Shown: positions 7,539-15,109 of the stretch, piece by piece
Position numbering within the stretch: position 1 is the first letter of the stretch
Layout: each line of letters starts with the position of its first letter
Virus record (IMG/VR): IMGVR_UViG_3300042945_001153
Span: 1-26,751 of that record
From: a virus
Reading direction: 5' to 3' (one strand)
Length of the DNA stretch: 26,751 nucleotides
Program-made: the position numbers and the translations under genes
The notes under the pieces: generated by a model
What the model was told of the DNA's origin: nothing
Databases searched by the model: none
What the model saw: only the letters and a program-made list of their open reading frames with translations

Positions 7539-8138
7539 TTATTTATTTTTTATTTCGTAAAATTTACCAAGTTGATTGCCTATGTTCTCATAGATAGATT
7601 CTAAGTTTCTTTGTAATTTAACAATTTTTTCTGATAATTTTTGAAACTCCAAAACAGATTCTTTTAATTTTTTAGAGTTTCTTCTATGTGATACTCCTTC
7701 AAACCAATCACCTGATTCTTCTACCATATTTTTACTAGCAAATTCAACCATTCTTTTAATGTCAGATACTACCTCTGGTAATTGTTTTGAACGATGAACT
7801 ACTGAGCGGTATTCATTGTATCTTGATATTGCTTCAATATATTGTTGTTTTTGTTCTGATGTCAATACTTTTGTATTAAGTTTTTCGGACATGACTTCTT
7901 GAACAGCATCTGCAACAAGTGTATTTATTTCTTCCCTTGTCATTGTTGTTTTTGTTTCACCAACTTTTTTAGGAAGACCTTTATGTGAGGTTGATGCATA
8001 TTTTTCTAATTCTTTTTCAGACATTGAACCGGCTAATTGTTTTACCGATTTACTTACATCGGATGCAGAAACTTTTCCTCTTTTGTAAGCGAGAGCCAAT
8101 CCCATAAGTTTTTGTTGTTGTTGTGAAAGAGCTGGCAT
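7539..8138 (-). CDS. DUF3008-like N-terminus with coiled-coil extension
   Basis: The first 60 residues (MPALSQQQQKLMGLALAYKR, later MSEKELEKYASTSHKGLP) match the DUF3008 pattern common in T4-like aquatic phages; function unknown. Most such proteins are short, so the further 140 residues are an extension. That part contains a TREEINTLVADAVQEVMSEK helix and long Lys/Glu/Leu helices to the C-terminus, likely a coiled coil. The ribosome site GGGAGA is formed by the last codons of the protease gene, so translation of the two is coupled. The location next to the protease suggests a head core or assembly role. Confidence 0.65.
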   Translation of the reverse strand: MPALSQQQQKLMGLALAYKRGKVSASDVSKSVKQLAGSMSEKELEKYASTSHKGLPKKVGETKTTMTREEINTLVADAVQEVMSEKLNTKVLTSEQKQQYIEAISRYNEYRSVVHRSKQLPEVVSDIKRMVEFASKNMVEESGDWFEGVSHRRNSKKLKESVLEFQKLSEKIVKLQRNLESIYENIGNQLGKFYEIKNK

Positions 8139-8140
8139 TT

Positions 8141-8800
8141 TTATCTCCCATCAAAGATACATTCACAAACATTGCCTATTTCACAAATAATGTTTGTTAT
8201 GTTGTTATTTATTCTTTGTAATTTAGGATCGATTTTTGCAATAGTTTCTAAACTAACACCTTCTCGTATTAACCCCTCTGCCATTTGTTCTGGATACATA
8301 AAAGCACCATGAGTGGATGGATTTGAAACAAAGTCCCATCCAATCAATTCAAAGTCATCTTGAACTTCAACAGTTCCTTCACTTATTTCCTCTACTGAAC
8401 CCAATCCTCTTGATGAAATACCAAGACGAATACCAGCACCAAGAAGTTGTTTCAAAATATTTCCAGACGGTGTTGGAAGAAGTTCAACTCTACCAACAAC
8501 ATCATTTCCCTTCCAATCAACACCAAGTACATTATGTGAAACATTACGAAGATTTATCACAGATGAATCTGGATGATCAAGTTCACCAAGAGCTCTATTT
8601 TCTTTTATATTAGTATCAGCATACTTTTTAACTTCACGCATTAAAATCTTTTTTGGGTAAACTCTACCGTTTTGATTTTTTGCCTCTGCTCTCTGTAATA
8701 CTCCTGTAACTATAACTTTACCATTATTCTTTTGTTCGGATTCTGCAATCATTTTTGGACTTGCACTAAAAAGTATAGTATCTACGAGTAGTTGTTTCAT
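8141..8800 (-). CDS. 21: Prohead maturation protease, gp21-like
   Basis: I start at ATG 8800, because AGGTG lies six bases upstream; a GTG at 8809 is part of that site. The 219-residue product shows the gp21 serine protease core: GRVYPK (about 46-51), His76 in GELDHPDSS, an SSRG motif with Ser129 or Ser130 as the likely nucleophile, and DFELIGWDFVSNPST (about 149-163). This enzyme cuts scaffold, capsid and internal head proteins at L/I-x-E sites in T4. The upstream gene ends one base before the start, and the next gene uses its 3' end as ribosome site. The last 45 residues are outside the core and contain a possible self-cleavage site (MAEG). Confidence 0.92.
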   Translation of the reverse strand: MKQLLVDTILFSASPKMIAESEQKNNGKVIVTGVLQRAEAKNQNGRVYPKKILMREVKKYADTNIKENRALGELDHPDSSVINLRNVSHNVLGVDWKGNDVVGRVELLPTPSGNILKQLLGAGIRLGISSRGLGSVEEISEGTVEVQDDFELIGWDFVSNPSTHGAFMYPEQMAEGLIREGVSLETIAKIDPKLQRINNNITNIICEIGNVCECIFDGR

Positions 8801-8801
8801 A

Positions 8802-9305
8802 TTATGCACCTAATTCGTGTATTTTTTTACTAATTCTATTTATTCTTTCAGCTATCTTAACAAGACGAGCACGAGATTCACCCCAAAGAGTTCTTTGATC
8901 AACAGACATCTCTGTTTTCAATCTTGAAGCGTGTTCAACTGCTCTTTCTACTTCATACATTATTCTATTTATGTTTTTAATAGAATCGTTTATTTTTCTA
9001 TTTGTACTTCGAGTTTCATCCTTACGAAATTCTTTATATGATCCCTCATTTAATGCAGACATTGCCTGTTTATATGTAGACTCAAAATTTCTACCCTTTC
9101 CTTTCGGAACAACAGTATATCCTTGATCCTTTGCCATTTCTTCACTATGGTCTTCAAATGCGTCTTCACTTGGAGCAAATGCCTTTGGTGTTTGATAACC
9201 AGCAACCATTCCAGTGACACTCGTTTCTTCTAAATACATCTCTTCTGTAAATTGACGATATTCTTCGGATTCTTTTATTTTTTTTATGAAGGAGTCTACA
9301 TTCAT
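8802..9305 (-). CDS. Head-operon protein of unknown function
   Basis: The 167-residue protein starts MNVDSFIKKIKESEEYRQF and contains YLEETS at residues 24-29, where L-E-E resembles a gp21-type cut site. It then has a TGMVAGYQTPKAF segment, a Gly/Tyr pattern I associate with other T4-like phage proteins from this neighbourhood. The C-terminal 80 residues are basic and helical, with SIKNINRIMYEVERAVEHAS suggesting a coiled coil. ATG 9305 has AGGTAA upstream, and the gene ends one base before the protease start. It is probably a head core component; the family was not identified. Confidence 0.6.
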   Translation of the reverse strand: MNVDSFIKKIKESEEYRQFTEEMYLEETSVTGMVAGYQTPKAFAPSEDAFEDHSEEMAKDQGYTVVPKGKGRNFESTYKQAMSALNEGSYKEFRKDETRSTNRKINDSIKNINRIMYEVERAVEHASRLKTEMSVDQRTLWGESRARLVKIAERINRISKKIHELGA

Positions 9306-9308
9306 ATA

Positions 9309-9620
9309 TTACCTAATCATTTGATTACGAATTAGAACATAACAATCTGCACCACTTTCTATTCTCTCAATAGATAATTCATGGATATAAGTTTTTGCTA
9401 AATTTCCTATATTGATACTACCACCACCAGTAAGATATGCAGTACCAGCTGCACTACTGTAAGGAATTATAGCACCTGCACCATAATTTGAACCGGTAAA
9501 CCAAACTGTTCCACTAACTGCAATAGATTTTAACCATTTTCCAGGATGACCCTTTCTATCAAAATCATTCGCTTGAGAAGCTGGAAAATTATAGGGATGT
9601 ACTTCATTGTATGTTGGCAT
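9309..9620 (-). CDS. Small putative virion protein, Gly/Ser-rich
   Basis: A 103-residue protein rich in Gly, Ala, Ser and aromatic residues, with segments WFTGSNYGAGAIIPYSS and AYLTGGGSINIG that look like beta strands. There is no signal peptide, membrane segment or catalytic motif. ATG 9620 overlaps the TAA of the preceding gene by one base, and GGAG lies six bases upstream. Context between portal and protease points to a capsid or decoration protein; this is inference. Confidence 0.55.
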   Translation of the reverse strand: MPTYNEVHPYNFPASQANDFDRKGHPGKWLKSIAVSGTVWFTGSNYGAGAIIPYSSAAGTAYLTGGGSINIGNLAKTYIHELSIERIESGADCYVLIRNQMIR

Positions 9621-10462
9621 TATTTACTCCACGATAAATCGTCTATTAAACTGTAATAACGAAGTAGGGCAGAAATATGATTTTCTTCCACTTTCTTTAT
9701 GTTTTCATATTCATCCAAAAGACCAACTACTTCTTTTAATTTTATTTTCAATGATTTATCTTTTACTCTATGTATATTTTTTGTAAAAAGATTTTTGATC
9801 GTAATCGCTTCTGTTTGAACAAGAGACTTTAAGTTGTTTGTATTACTTACATTTCCAATGTATTCTCTCAATAATACCTTTTGTGGTTCATTGAGTCCAC
9901 CATATTTTTCATTGAAACGCTCCACCATGTATTTGTACGCAAGTAATCTTACTTCTTTTGGCTCACGAGAAACTGCAATATCTTCTGTTAATACAGAATT
10001 ATTAGGTTTTGATGTTATTGTTTCGAGTATAGTTATCCGTGATTTAGTAAGTTCAACTGGATTCTCTAATTCATTATATTCAAAAATCTTGTATATTGAT
10101 GCAAGAAGTTTGTAATTTTGAACTTTGGTTTGAAAAAATGCATCAGTATCAAAGTTTTCTTTTATGGACTTTATCAACTGATATTTTTCTTCATAAAGTT
10201 TGTGTTTGTTTAATCCGCGTCTTGCCTTTAATGCAGCATCTATAAGCATATTGGCCTTTGTGTCTGATTTTAATTTTTCATCACAAAGAGTTTTATACAG
10301 ATTATACTCTTTTATCAATTCACTACCTTTTGAAAAATGTTTTTTCAAAATACCAATAGAAATTGATTCTTTTGATGCTAAAATATCGGATGTTATTTGA
10401 CGCGTTAATAATTCAAACAACATTGCAGTATTTTTGAACTTTGAATGTTTAATTTTCTTCAT
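9620..10462 (-). CDS. Conserved T4-like phage protein of unknown function
   Basis: The 280-residue helical, basic protein starts with KIKHSKFKNTAMLFELLTRQ and TSDILASKES. I recall KFKNT-LFELL-RQITSD as a signature of a conserved protein next to the portal gene in marine T4-like phages; no function is known to me. No catalytic motif is visible. Two ATGs are adjacent (10465 and 10462); the AGGA upstream is better spaced for 10462. The leader (10466-10513) contains two overlapping ATAAATA units on the plus strand. Confidence 0.65.
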   Translation of the reverse strand: MKKIKHSKFKNTAMLFELLTRQITSDILASKESISIGILKKHFSKGSELIKEYNLYKTLCDEKLKSDTKANMLIDAALKARRGLNKHKLYEEKYQLIKSIKENFDTDAFFQTKVQNYKLLASIYKIFEYNELENPVELTKSRITILETITSKPNNSVLTEDIAVSREPKEVRLLAYKYMVERFNEKYGGLNEPQKVLLREYIGNVSNTNNLKSLVQTEAITIKNLFTKNIHRVKDKSLKIKLKEVVGLLDEYENIKKVEENHISALLRYYSLIDDLSWSK

Positions 10463-10513
10463 CATTTCCTACTTATATTGTTTATTCACTACATAGAATA
10501 AATATAAATAAAT

Positions 10514-12379
10514 TTACAATTCATCTAATAAATTGTTTTCATCTAACAAATTTGGTTCGATTTCTTCTTTTACAGAAGGTTTTAGACTTTCTGATATTAT
10601 ATTTTTAGTCTTAACTCTCATTCCAGACATACTACCTATCAATTTCTCAACATCTTTATTTTCAAGAGAAAGTGGTGAATTACCTTTATGATTTGATTTA
10701 GGAGAATTATTCACTTTCAATGTATTACCAACATCTTTTCTTCCAATAGGATCTCTGCCGAACGGACTATTATCTGTTCCATAATCTAAATTTTTAGCAG
10801 GTCTACCTGCACCAGGCCAACCGCCTTCTGGAACTTCTACATCATTTATCACCTTAGCACCACCACGAATCTGCATACTTGCAATATCATGTGGAGTTCC
10901 GAAAGATTCTTTTGTTATTGCCGGGTCATTACCTTCGTTTTCAATTTGTTTTTGACGGAAAGCGTGTTTAATATCTTCAAGAACTTCATTCTTTTCAAAT
11001 TCTGCCTCGTCATCTGAAAGGTTGAATATGTTTGAATAAATATACTTCAATGAAAATAATTTCTTTTCAATTAGTGAACCGGCTAAATCTACTTTCTCTT
11101 TCATAAGAGCAACTTTCTCTTGTTCATAGATAATAGATGGACCAGTCAAACCAAGTTCAAAATTTACAAGGTCAGCATTTTCATAACCTTGTGAATAAAG
11201 ATGAACTATTGCAATCTTTGTTAATTCAGAAACAACTATTCTCTGTACTCTTTCGATTGTTCTGGCAAAACGAATATCAAGGGCAGCAAGTGTTGCCTTA
11301 CCTTCGATACTTTCATCATAGCCCAAATATGGTTTAGGAACTTTAAGAGCAGCAAAGATTTTTGATTTTAGATATTCAATATCTTCTATTGCCTGATATT
11401 GTAAACCAGCAAGAGTTTGTATTTCTGTTCCAGATTGTCCACCACGAACTGGAAGATAAAAGTCTTCCAAAAGGTTTTGCATATTGAAACGAAGATTATA
11501 GTCACCAGTTTGTTCGTTGATAACAGGTGTCTTCTTCATTCTATTCATAAGGTTGTTCATGTATTGGTCTACTTCTGCTGGTGGAATGTTACCAATATCA
11601 ACTTTGAATATCCTTTTTTCTGGTGCTCTCATAATACGGTGTATCAACATCGCATCTTCCATGAGAACTAATTGTTTGTAAAGTTTTCTAGCACCTTCCA
11701 ACATGGATTTACCGTAGGGAAGATAATTTGTATCACCAAGAAGACGGAAGTGGGCAATTTCGTAATTCTGAAATTCACCTTTTCCAAGAGGTCCTTCGTA
11801 AACAAATTTTGTCATATAGATATGTTCTGGATCAGTTCCCTCGTCTCTTTGCATTTCGTATGGTGAAAATGGAACAACATTAGTAACACCTAATTGTTCC
11901 TTAACATCAAGATACAAATAAAAATCACCATATTTACAAAGATTACGAATCCATGGCCATAAATTATATTCTATATTAAGAACATCATAAAAAAGATTTT
12001 TTAATATTTTACGAATGTTATCATTATCAGTTTTAATTGTTAGAACATCACCCTGATCATTCTTTAATGTACTTTCATCCGCATAAATGTCAAGAGCCGA
12101 TGAAATGATTGCATCGGTGTCCATTGCCTCATAATCAGTATAAAGGTCTATTTTTGTTGCAGAGAAAGAATTGTATTGATTGTAAACAGATATTGGGGTT
12201 CCTCTTGTTCCATGAAGTCTACCATATCTATCAATAACTTTTGATGTGTGTGGGTTTCCATCGGCTTGATAACGAGCAGTATCAACAACTTTTAACTTTT
12301 TACCACCAACATTGCGTACAACAACATTAGTAGAAAAAAGAGTTTTTAATCTGTCAAATAATGATTTATTTTGAGCCAT
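10514..12379 (-). CDS. 20: Portal protein, gp20-like
   Basis: The 621-residue protein matches the T4 gp20 portal pattern. It has an early DYEAMDTDAIISSALDIYAD segment (about 84-103), YGDFYLYLDV, then IHRIMRAPEKRIFKVDIGN (about 247-265), and YLGYDES followed by ALDIRFARTIERVQR. The portal forms the dodecameric DNA gate at the special vertex and nucleates head assembly. T4 gp20 has 524 residues; the extra length is mainly a C-terminal tail after about 490 that is Gly/Asn/Pro-rich, with a second charged end. AAGGTGA precedes ATG 12379. Tail sheath and tube genes, which in T4 lie between terminase and portal, are not here. Confidence 0.9.
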   Translation of the reverse strand: MAQNKSLFDRLKTLFSTNVVVRNVGGKKLKVVDTARYQADGNPHTSKVIDRYGRLHGTRGTPISVYNQYNSFSATKIDLYTDYEAMDTDAIISSALDIYADESTLKNDQGDVLTIKTDNDNIRKILKNLFYDVLNIEYNLWPWIRNLCKYGDFYLYLDVKEQLGVTNVVPFSPYEMQRDEGTDPEHIYMTKFVYEGPLGKGEFQNYEIAHFRLLGDTNYLPYGKSMLEGARKLYKQLVLMEDAMLIHRIMRAPEKRIFKVDIGNIPPAEVDQYMNNLMNRMKKTPVINEQTGDYNLRFNMQNLLEDFYLPVRGGQSGTEIQTLAGLQYQAIEDIEYLKSKIFAALKVPKPYLGYDESIEGKATLAALDIRFARTIERVQRIVVSELTKIAIVHLYSQGYENADLVNFELGLTGPSIIYEQEKVALMKEKVDLAGSLIEKKLFSLKYIYSNIFNLSDDEAEFEKNEVLEDIKHAFRQKQIENEGNDPAITKESFGTPHDIASMQIRGGAKVINDVEVPEGGWPGAGRPAKNLDYGTDNSPFGRDPIGRKDVGNTLKVNNSPKSNHKGNSPLSLENKDVEKLIGSMSGMRVKTKNIISESLKPSVKEEIEPNLLDENNLLDEL

Positions 12380-12408
12380 TTGTCACCTTATTGTGTAATA
12401 TAAACTTA

Positions 12409-12425
12409 ATATAAATATGTAGTAA
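12409..12425 (-). promoter_or_regulatory. 17-base leader motif, copy 2 (candidate promoter element)
   Basis: ATATAAATATGTAGTAA on the plus strand, one mismatch from 5874-5890. It is 30 bases upstream of the portal start in the only sizeable gap between terminase and portal. Its role as a late promoter is inferred from position. Confidence 0.35.
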
Positions 12426-12439
12426 AAATGTTAAACACC

Positions 12440-14032
12440 TTATTTTATCAACCAAGTTAAATCTTCATTTTGTCCATTTACCTTCATATTCCAACCATTA
12501 CTATCATCACCATATTGATATGATGGTTTATGTGGAATAGATGCCTTACCCATGTGATCTAAACTCATTCTTGTTTTCATCAGACCCTCTTGACGAAGTT
12601 TTATTGCAGTGTCTCTAACCCAAAGACCAATAGAGAATGACATAACCAAGTCATCGTTGTATCCTGTTTGTGCTTCTGCCTTTGAACCTTTCCAAACAAA
12701 TACAAGAAGTTCTTCGGTTAATCTTGCAGATTTTACTATTGGTGTTCTTTCACGAAAATAAGTTTCCAATTTAGAAATAAGAAGTGGTCTTGTTTTTGCA
12801 CTTGTAGTGAAACCTGGAACCATTTGTGCCTTATCCTTCAAGTCATATCCCTTTGGAATTTGAACAGATGGATCAACATAACCATCTTCTTTGTATGTAT
12901 AATAAAGATTTGGATAACCCCTATCAATGATTTGTTGAATTACTGCCCAACCTATATTAGCATTTTCAACAACTAACATTGCATCATTGTATTCCGTAGC
13001 AACTGATACCAACATATTACCATACGATTTTGTATCTAACTTTCCACGATATTCTGCAACTTGTTCCAAATTATCAACATCAATAACATGAAATGCTGAG
13101 TTATCGTTTCCATCACCACGAGCAACATCAGCTACTACTATGTAAGTTTTTGAAGGATCTGGATAATCCCATATCCAATATGCATCTTCCGCACCTCTTT
13201 TTTCTTTTGGTTCACAAACATAAGTTTCTCGATACCATTGAACCAATTCCCCATCAATAACAGAACGACCGGATGCAAGAAAGTTTCCATCACATTCTTG
13301 TTTTGCCATATCGGGTCCAAGAAGAATATCTTGTTCGTCTCTCCATGATTGGTCACGGTCTGGATGAACTTGCCATAATAATTCTATTGGATTGAATGCA
13401 CTTTCTTTTAGTGTTGCCTTTACCCATTGTTTATGGTAAAAGTTACCAACACCATTTGGGGTAGAGTTGATAATTGCCGTACCACCAGTTGCCAATGTTT
13501 GTTGTGCAGATGCCCATATCTTATCAATGTCATCAATAAAGGCGGCCTCATCTATAATCAGAAGTGAAAGTGCTTCAGAACGAGCAGAGTCAGCGGCAGC
13601 AGAAACGGCTTTAATTTGTGAACCGTTCTTAAAACGAAGTGATAATTTATTATCTTCTTGAACACCGGTCTTTAACCAACTTGGCATATTGTCATACATA
13701 ACACGAACTTTTGTAACCAAGTTCTTTGCAGTTTCTTGTTTCGTTGCAATAACAAGAATGTTTTTATCTTGATTGAATAACATCAACCAAAGTGAATACC
13801 CCGCAATTAAAGTAGAAATACCCAACTGACGAGATTTTAATACGATATTATATCGGTTATTATTAAATTCTTTTAGAACATCTTCCTGAAAAGGGTATAA
13901 TTCAAAAAGGATTTTGCCACGAGTAGGGTGTTGAATCTTTGCATACCTTTTCATAAAGTAAACAGGATTAGACGCACATTTTGCGTATTCCTCTTTGATA
14001 ATATCTTTTAGATTTTTAGTTACCGCACTCAT
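12440..14032 (-). CDS. 17: Terminase large subunit, gp17-like
   Basis: I start at ATG 14032, whose ATGA overlaps the stop of the upstream gene; this gives 530 residues (T4 gp17 has 610). The ATPase part shows KSRQLGIST (66-74) as Walker A, LLIIDE (157-162) as Walker B, and STPNG (190-194). The nuclease part shows Asp302 in VADVARG, Glu356 in VVENANIG and a late YNDDLVMS. These are the three acidic metal ligands of the RNase H-like fold. The usual Walker A Lys is Ile72, a deviation also found in some other phage terminases, with Lys66 or Arg68 as possible substitutes. It packages DNA into the prohead through the portal. No small terminase is visible nearby. Confidence 0.94.
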   Translation of the reverse strand: MSAVTKNLKDIIKEEYAKCASNPVYFMKRYAKIQHPTRGKILFELYPFQEDVLKEFNNNRYNIVLKSRQLGISTLIAGYSLWLMLFNQDKNILVIATKQETAKNLVTKVRVMYDNMPSWLKTGVQEDNKLSLRFKNGSQIKAVSAAADSARSEALSLLIIDEAAFIDDIDKIWASAQQTLATGGTAIINSTPNGVGNFYHKQWVKATLKESAFNPIELLWQVHPDRDQSWRDEQDILLGPDMAKQECDGNFLASGRSVIDGELVQWYRETYVCEPKEKRGAEDAYWIWDYPDPSKTYIVVADVARGDGNDNSAFHVIDVDNLEQVAEYRGKLDTKSYGNMLVSVATEYNDAMLVVENANIGWAVIQQIIDRGYPNLYYTYKEDGYVDPSVQIPKGYDLKDKAQMVPGFTTSAKTRPLLISKLETYFRERTPIVKSARLTEELLVFVWKGSKAEAQTGYNDDLVMSFSIGLWVRDTAIKLRQEGLMKTRMSLDHMGKASIPHKPSYQYGDDSNGWNMKVNGQNEDLTWLIK

Positions 14033-14400
14033 TGAACTGCCAAGACTATTCCTAAAACAGAAGCGGCTCCAGTTAGAAACCACAGAAATTTATTATCATA
14101 CCAACGAGGTTGTAGTTCCTCATTTATTTTTTCCAATTCTGCACTTCTCTTTTTACAAACATCGATTGTATTATCACGGTTTTTTAATTGTTGTATGAAC
14201 ATATCAGACCGAGATATGTATAAATCTATTACAGTATCTTGTACATTAACAACTGCAGTTAGATATTCAATGGAATCACGCAATAATTGAATTTTATTTG
14301 AGAGTTTAAGTATTTCTGGTTTGGTAAAACAAACAACAGAATCTTTTTCAGCAGCAAATGAAATTGAAACTGAAAATAATAATGCTATAACATACTTCAT
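14029..14400 (-). CDS. Spanin-like envelope protein with signal peptide and C-terminal TM
   Basis: The 123-residue product has a typical export signal, MKYVIALLFSVSISFA, with a possible cut before AEKD. A long helical, charged coiled-coil part follows (about 30-98), then a C-terminal transmembrane segment, FLWFLTGAASVLGIVLAVQ. A secreted coiled coil with a terminal anchor next to another TM-plus-coiled-coil gene suggests a spanin-type envelope fusion protein. There is no lipobox, so it is not a classic o-spanin. The stop overlaps the terminase start (ATGA). The role is inferred from topology only. Confidence 0.55.
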   Translation of the reverse strand: MKYVIALLFSVSISFAAEKDSVVCFTKPEILKLSNKIQLLRDSIEYLTAVVNVQDTVIDLYISRSDMFIQQLKNRDNTIDVCKKRSAELEKINEELQPRWYDNKFLWFLTGAASVLGIVLAVQ

Positions 14401-14403
14401 AAA

Positions 14404-14742
14404 TTACTCGTTTAAAAAGTTTTTAATATATTTGGTGGCTTCATCGGGATTTTTTATTTCTTTATCACGATAAACATAGAAGGTTTTTTTGATAATCAGA
14501 ACACTATCGGTTTTTATTTTTATGATAGAATCTAATTTATCAGCTTTATTTTTTAATTCAACATAATCATATTCATATTTTAGTAACAATGCTTCTAAAC
14601 TATCTTTTGTTTTTGTTGAAATTTTTATCTGTTCTTTTGATGTGTGATTATCATATACAATGTATATGAACAGTATTGCAAATACCCCCATGGCAAATAT
14701 TTTTATGTAATTGCCTATTTTAGTATCTAAAACATTTTCCAT
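14404..14742 (-). CDS. Type II membrane protein, i-spanin-like
   Basis: The 112-residue protein has a short N-terminal cytoplasmic part, one transmembrane segment at about 14-29 (FAMGVFAILFIYIVYD), and an 80-residue Lys/Glu/Leu helical region likely to form a coiled coil in the periplasm. This is the shape of i-spanins such as Rz. The next gene starts three bases past its stop. AAAGG precedes ATG 14742. A lysis role is inferred, since no endolysin gene is visible in the window. Confidence 0.5.
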   Translation of the reverse strand: MENVLDTKIGNYIKIFAMGVFAILFIYIVYDNHTSKEQIKISTKTKDSLEALLLKYEYDYVELKNKADKLDSIIKIKTDSVLIIKKTFYVYRDKEIKNPDEATKYIKNFLNE

Positions 14743-14744
14743 AA

Positions 14745-15089
14745 CTAACCTTTTGTGTATGTTGAAACCATTTTTGCTTTACCACGACCGGTTGCACCTT
14801 TTTTTCTTTTTCGTGTTACAGCACTTTTCTTTTGTTTTGATGACATTGAAGCAGCTTTTGATGCAGGAACACATTTTGGGTATGCCCTTTTTCCACCTTT
14901 ACGAGACTTACTACCAGCAGAAGCACCACAATCAGGATGTCCTCCACCTTTTTTCTTACGAGAAATATCTACCCAACGATCCTTAAACCAACGAGTTAAT
15001 CCCCCACTGGGTTTCTTTCCTTCGATTAAATATGTGGTTACATATTCACGAATAATTTCTCTAACCATATTTTCTTGTATTTTTGTCAT
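14745..15089 (-). CDS. Small basic phage protein, DUF5872-like
   Basis: The 114-residue protein has an N-terminal helical segment, MVREIIREYVTTYLIEGKKP, then GGLTRWFKDRWVDISRKKKG (about 29-48), HPDCGAS, AYPKCVPASKA and a Lys/Arg-rich end. The middle part matches my memory of DUF5872, a family in phages and some large viruses with no known function. Two conserved Cys (in PDCG and PKCV) could bind metal with other residues. The N-terminal segment resembles those of the proteins at 2160 and 6025 and ends with L-I-E, a possible protease site. ATG 15089 has no clear ribosome site. It is probably nucleic-acid binding by charge. Confidence 0.6.
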   Translation of the reverse strand: MTKIQENMVREIIREYVTTYLIEGKKPSGGLTRWFKDRWVDISRKKKGGGHPDCGASAGSKSRKGGKRAYPKCVPASKAASMSSKQKKSAVTRKRKKGATGRGKAKMVSTYTKG

Positions 15090-15109
15090 ACAGATAAATA
15101 TGATGTATT

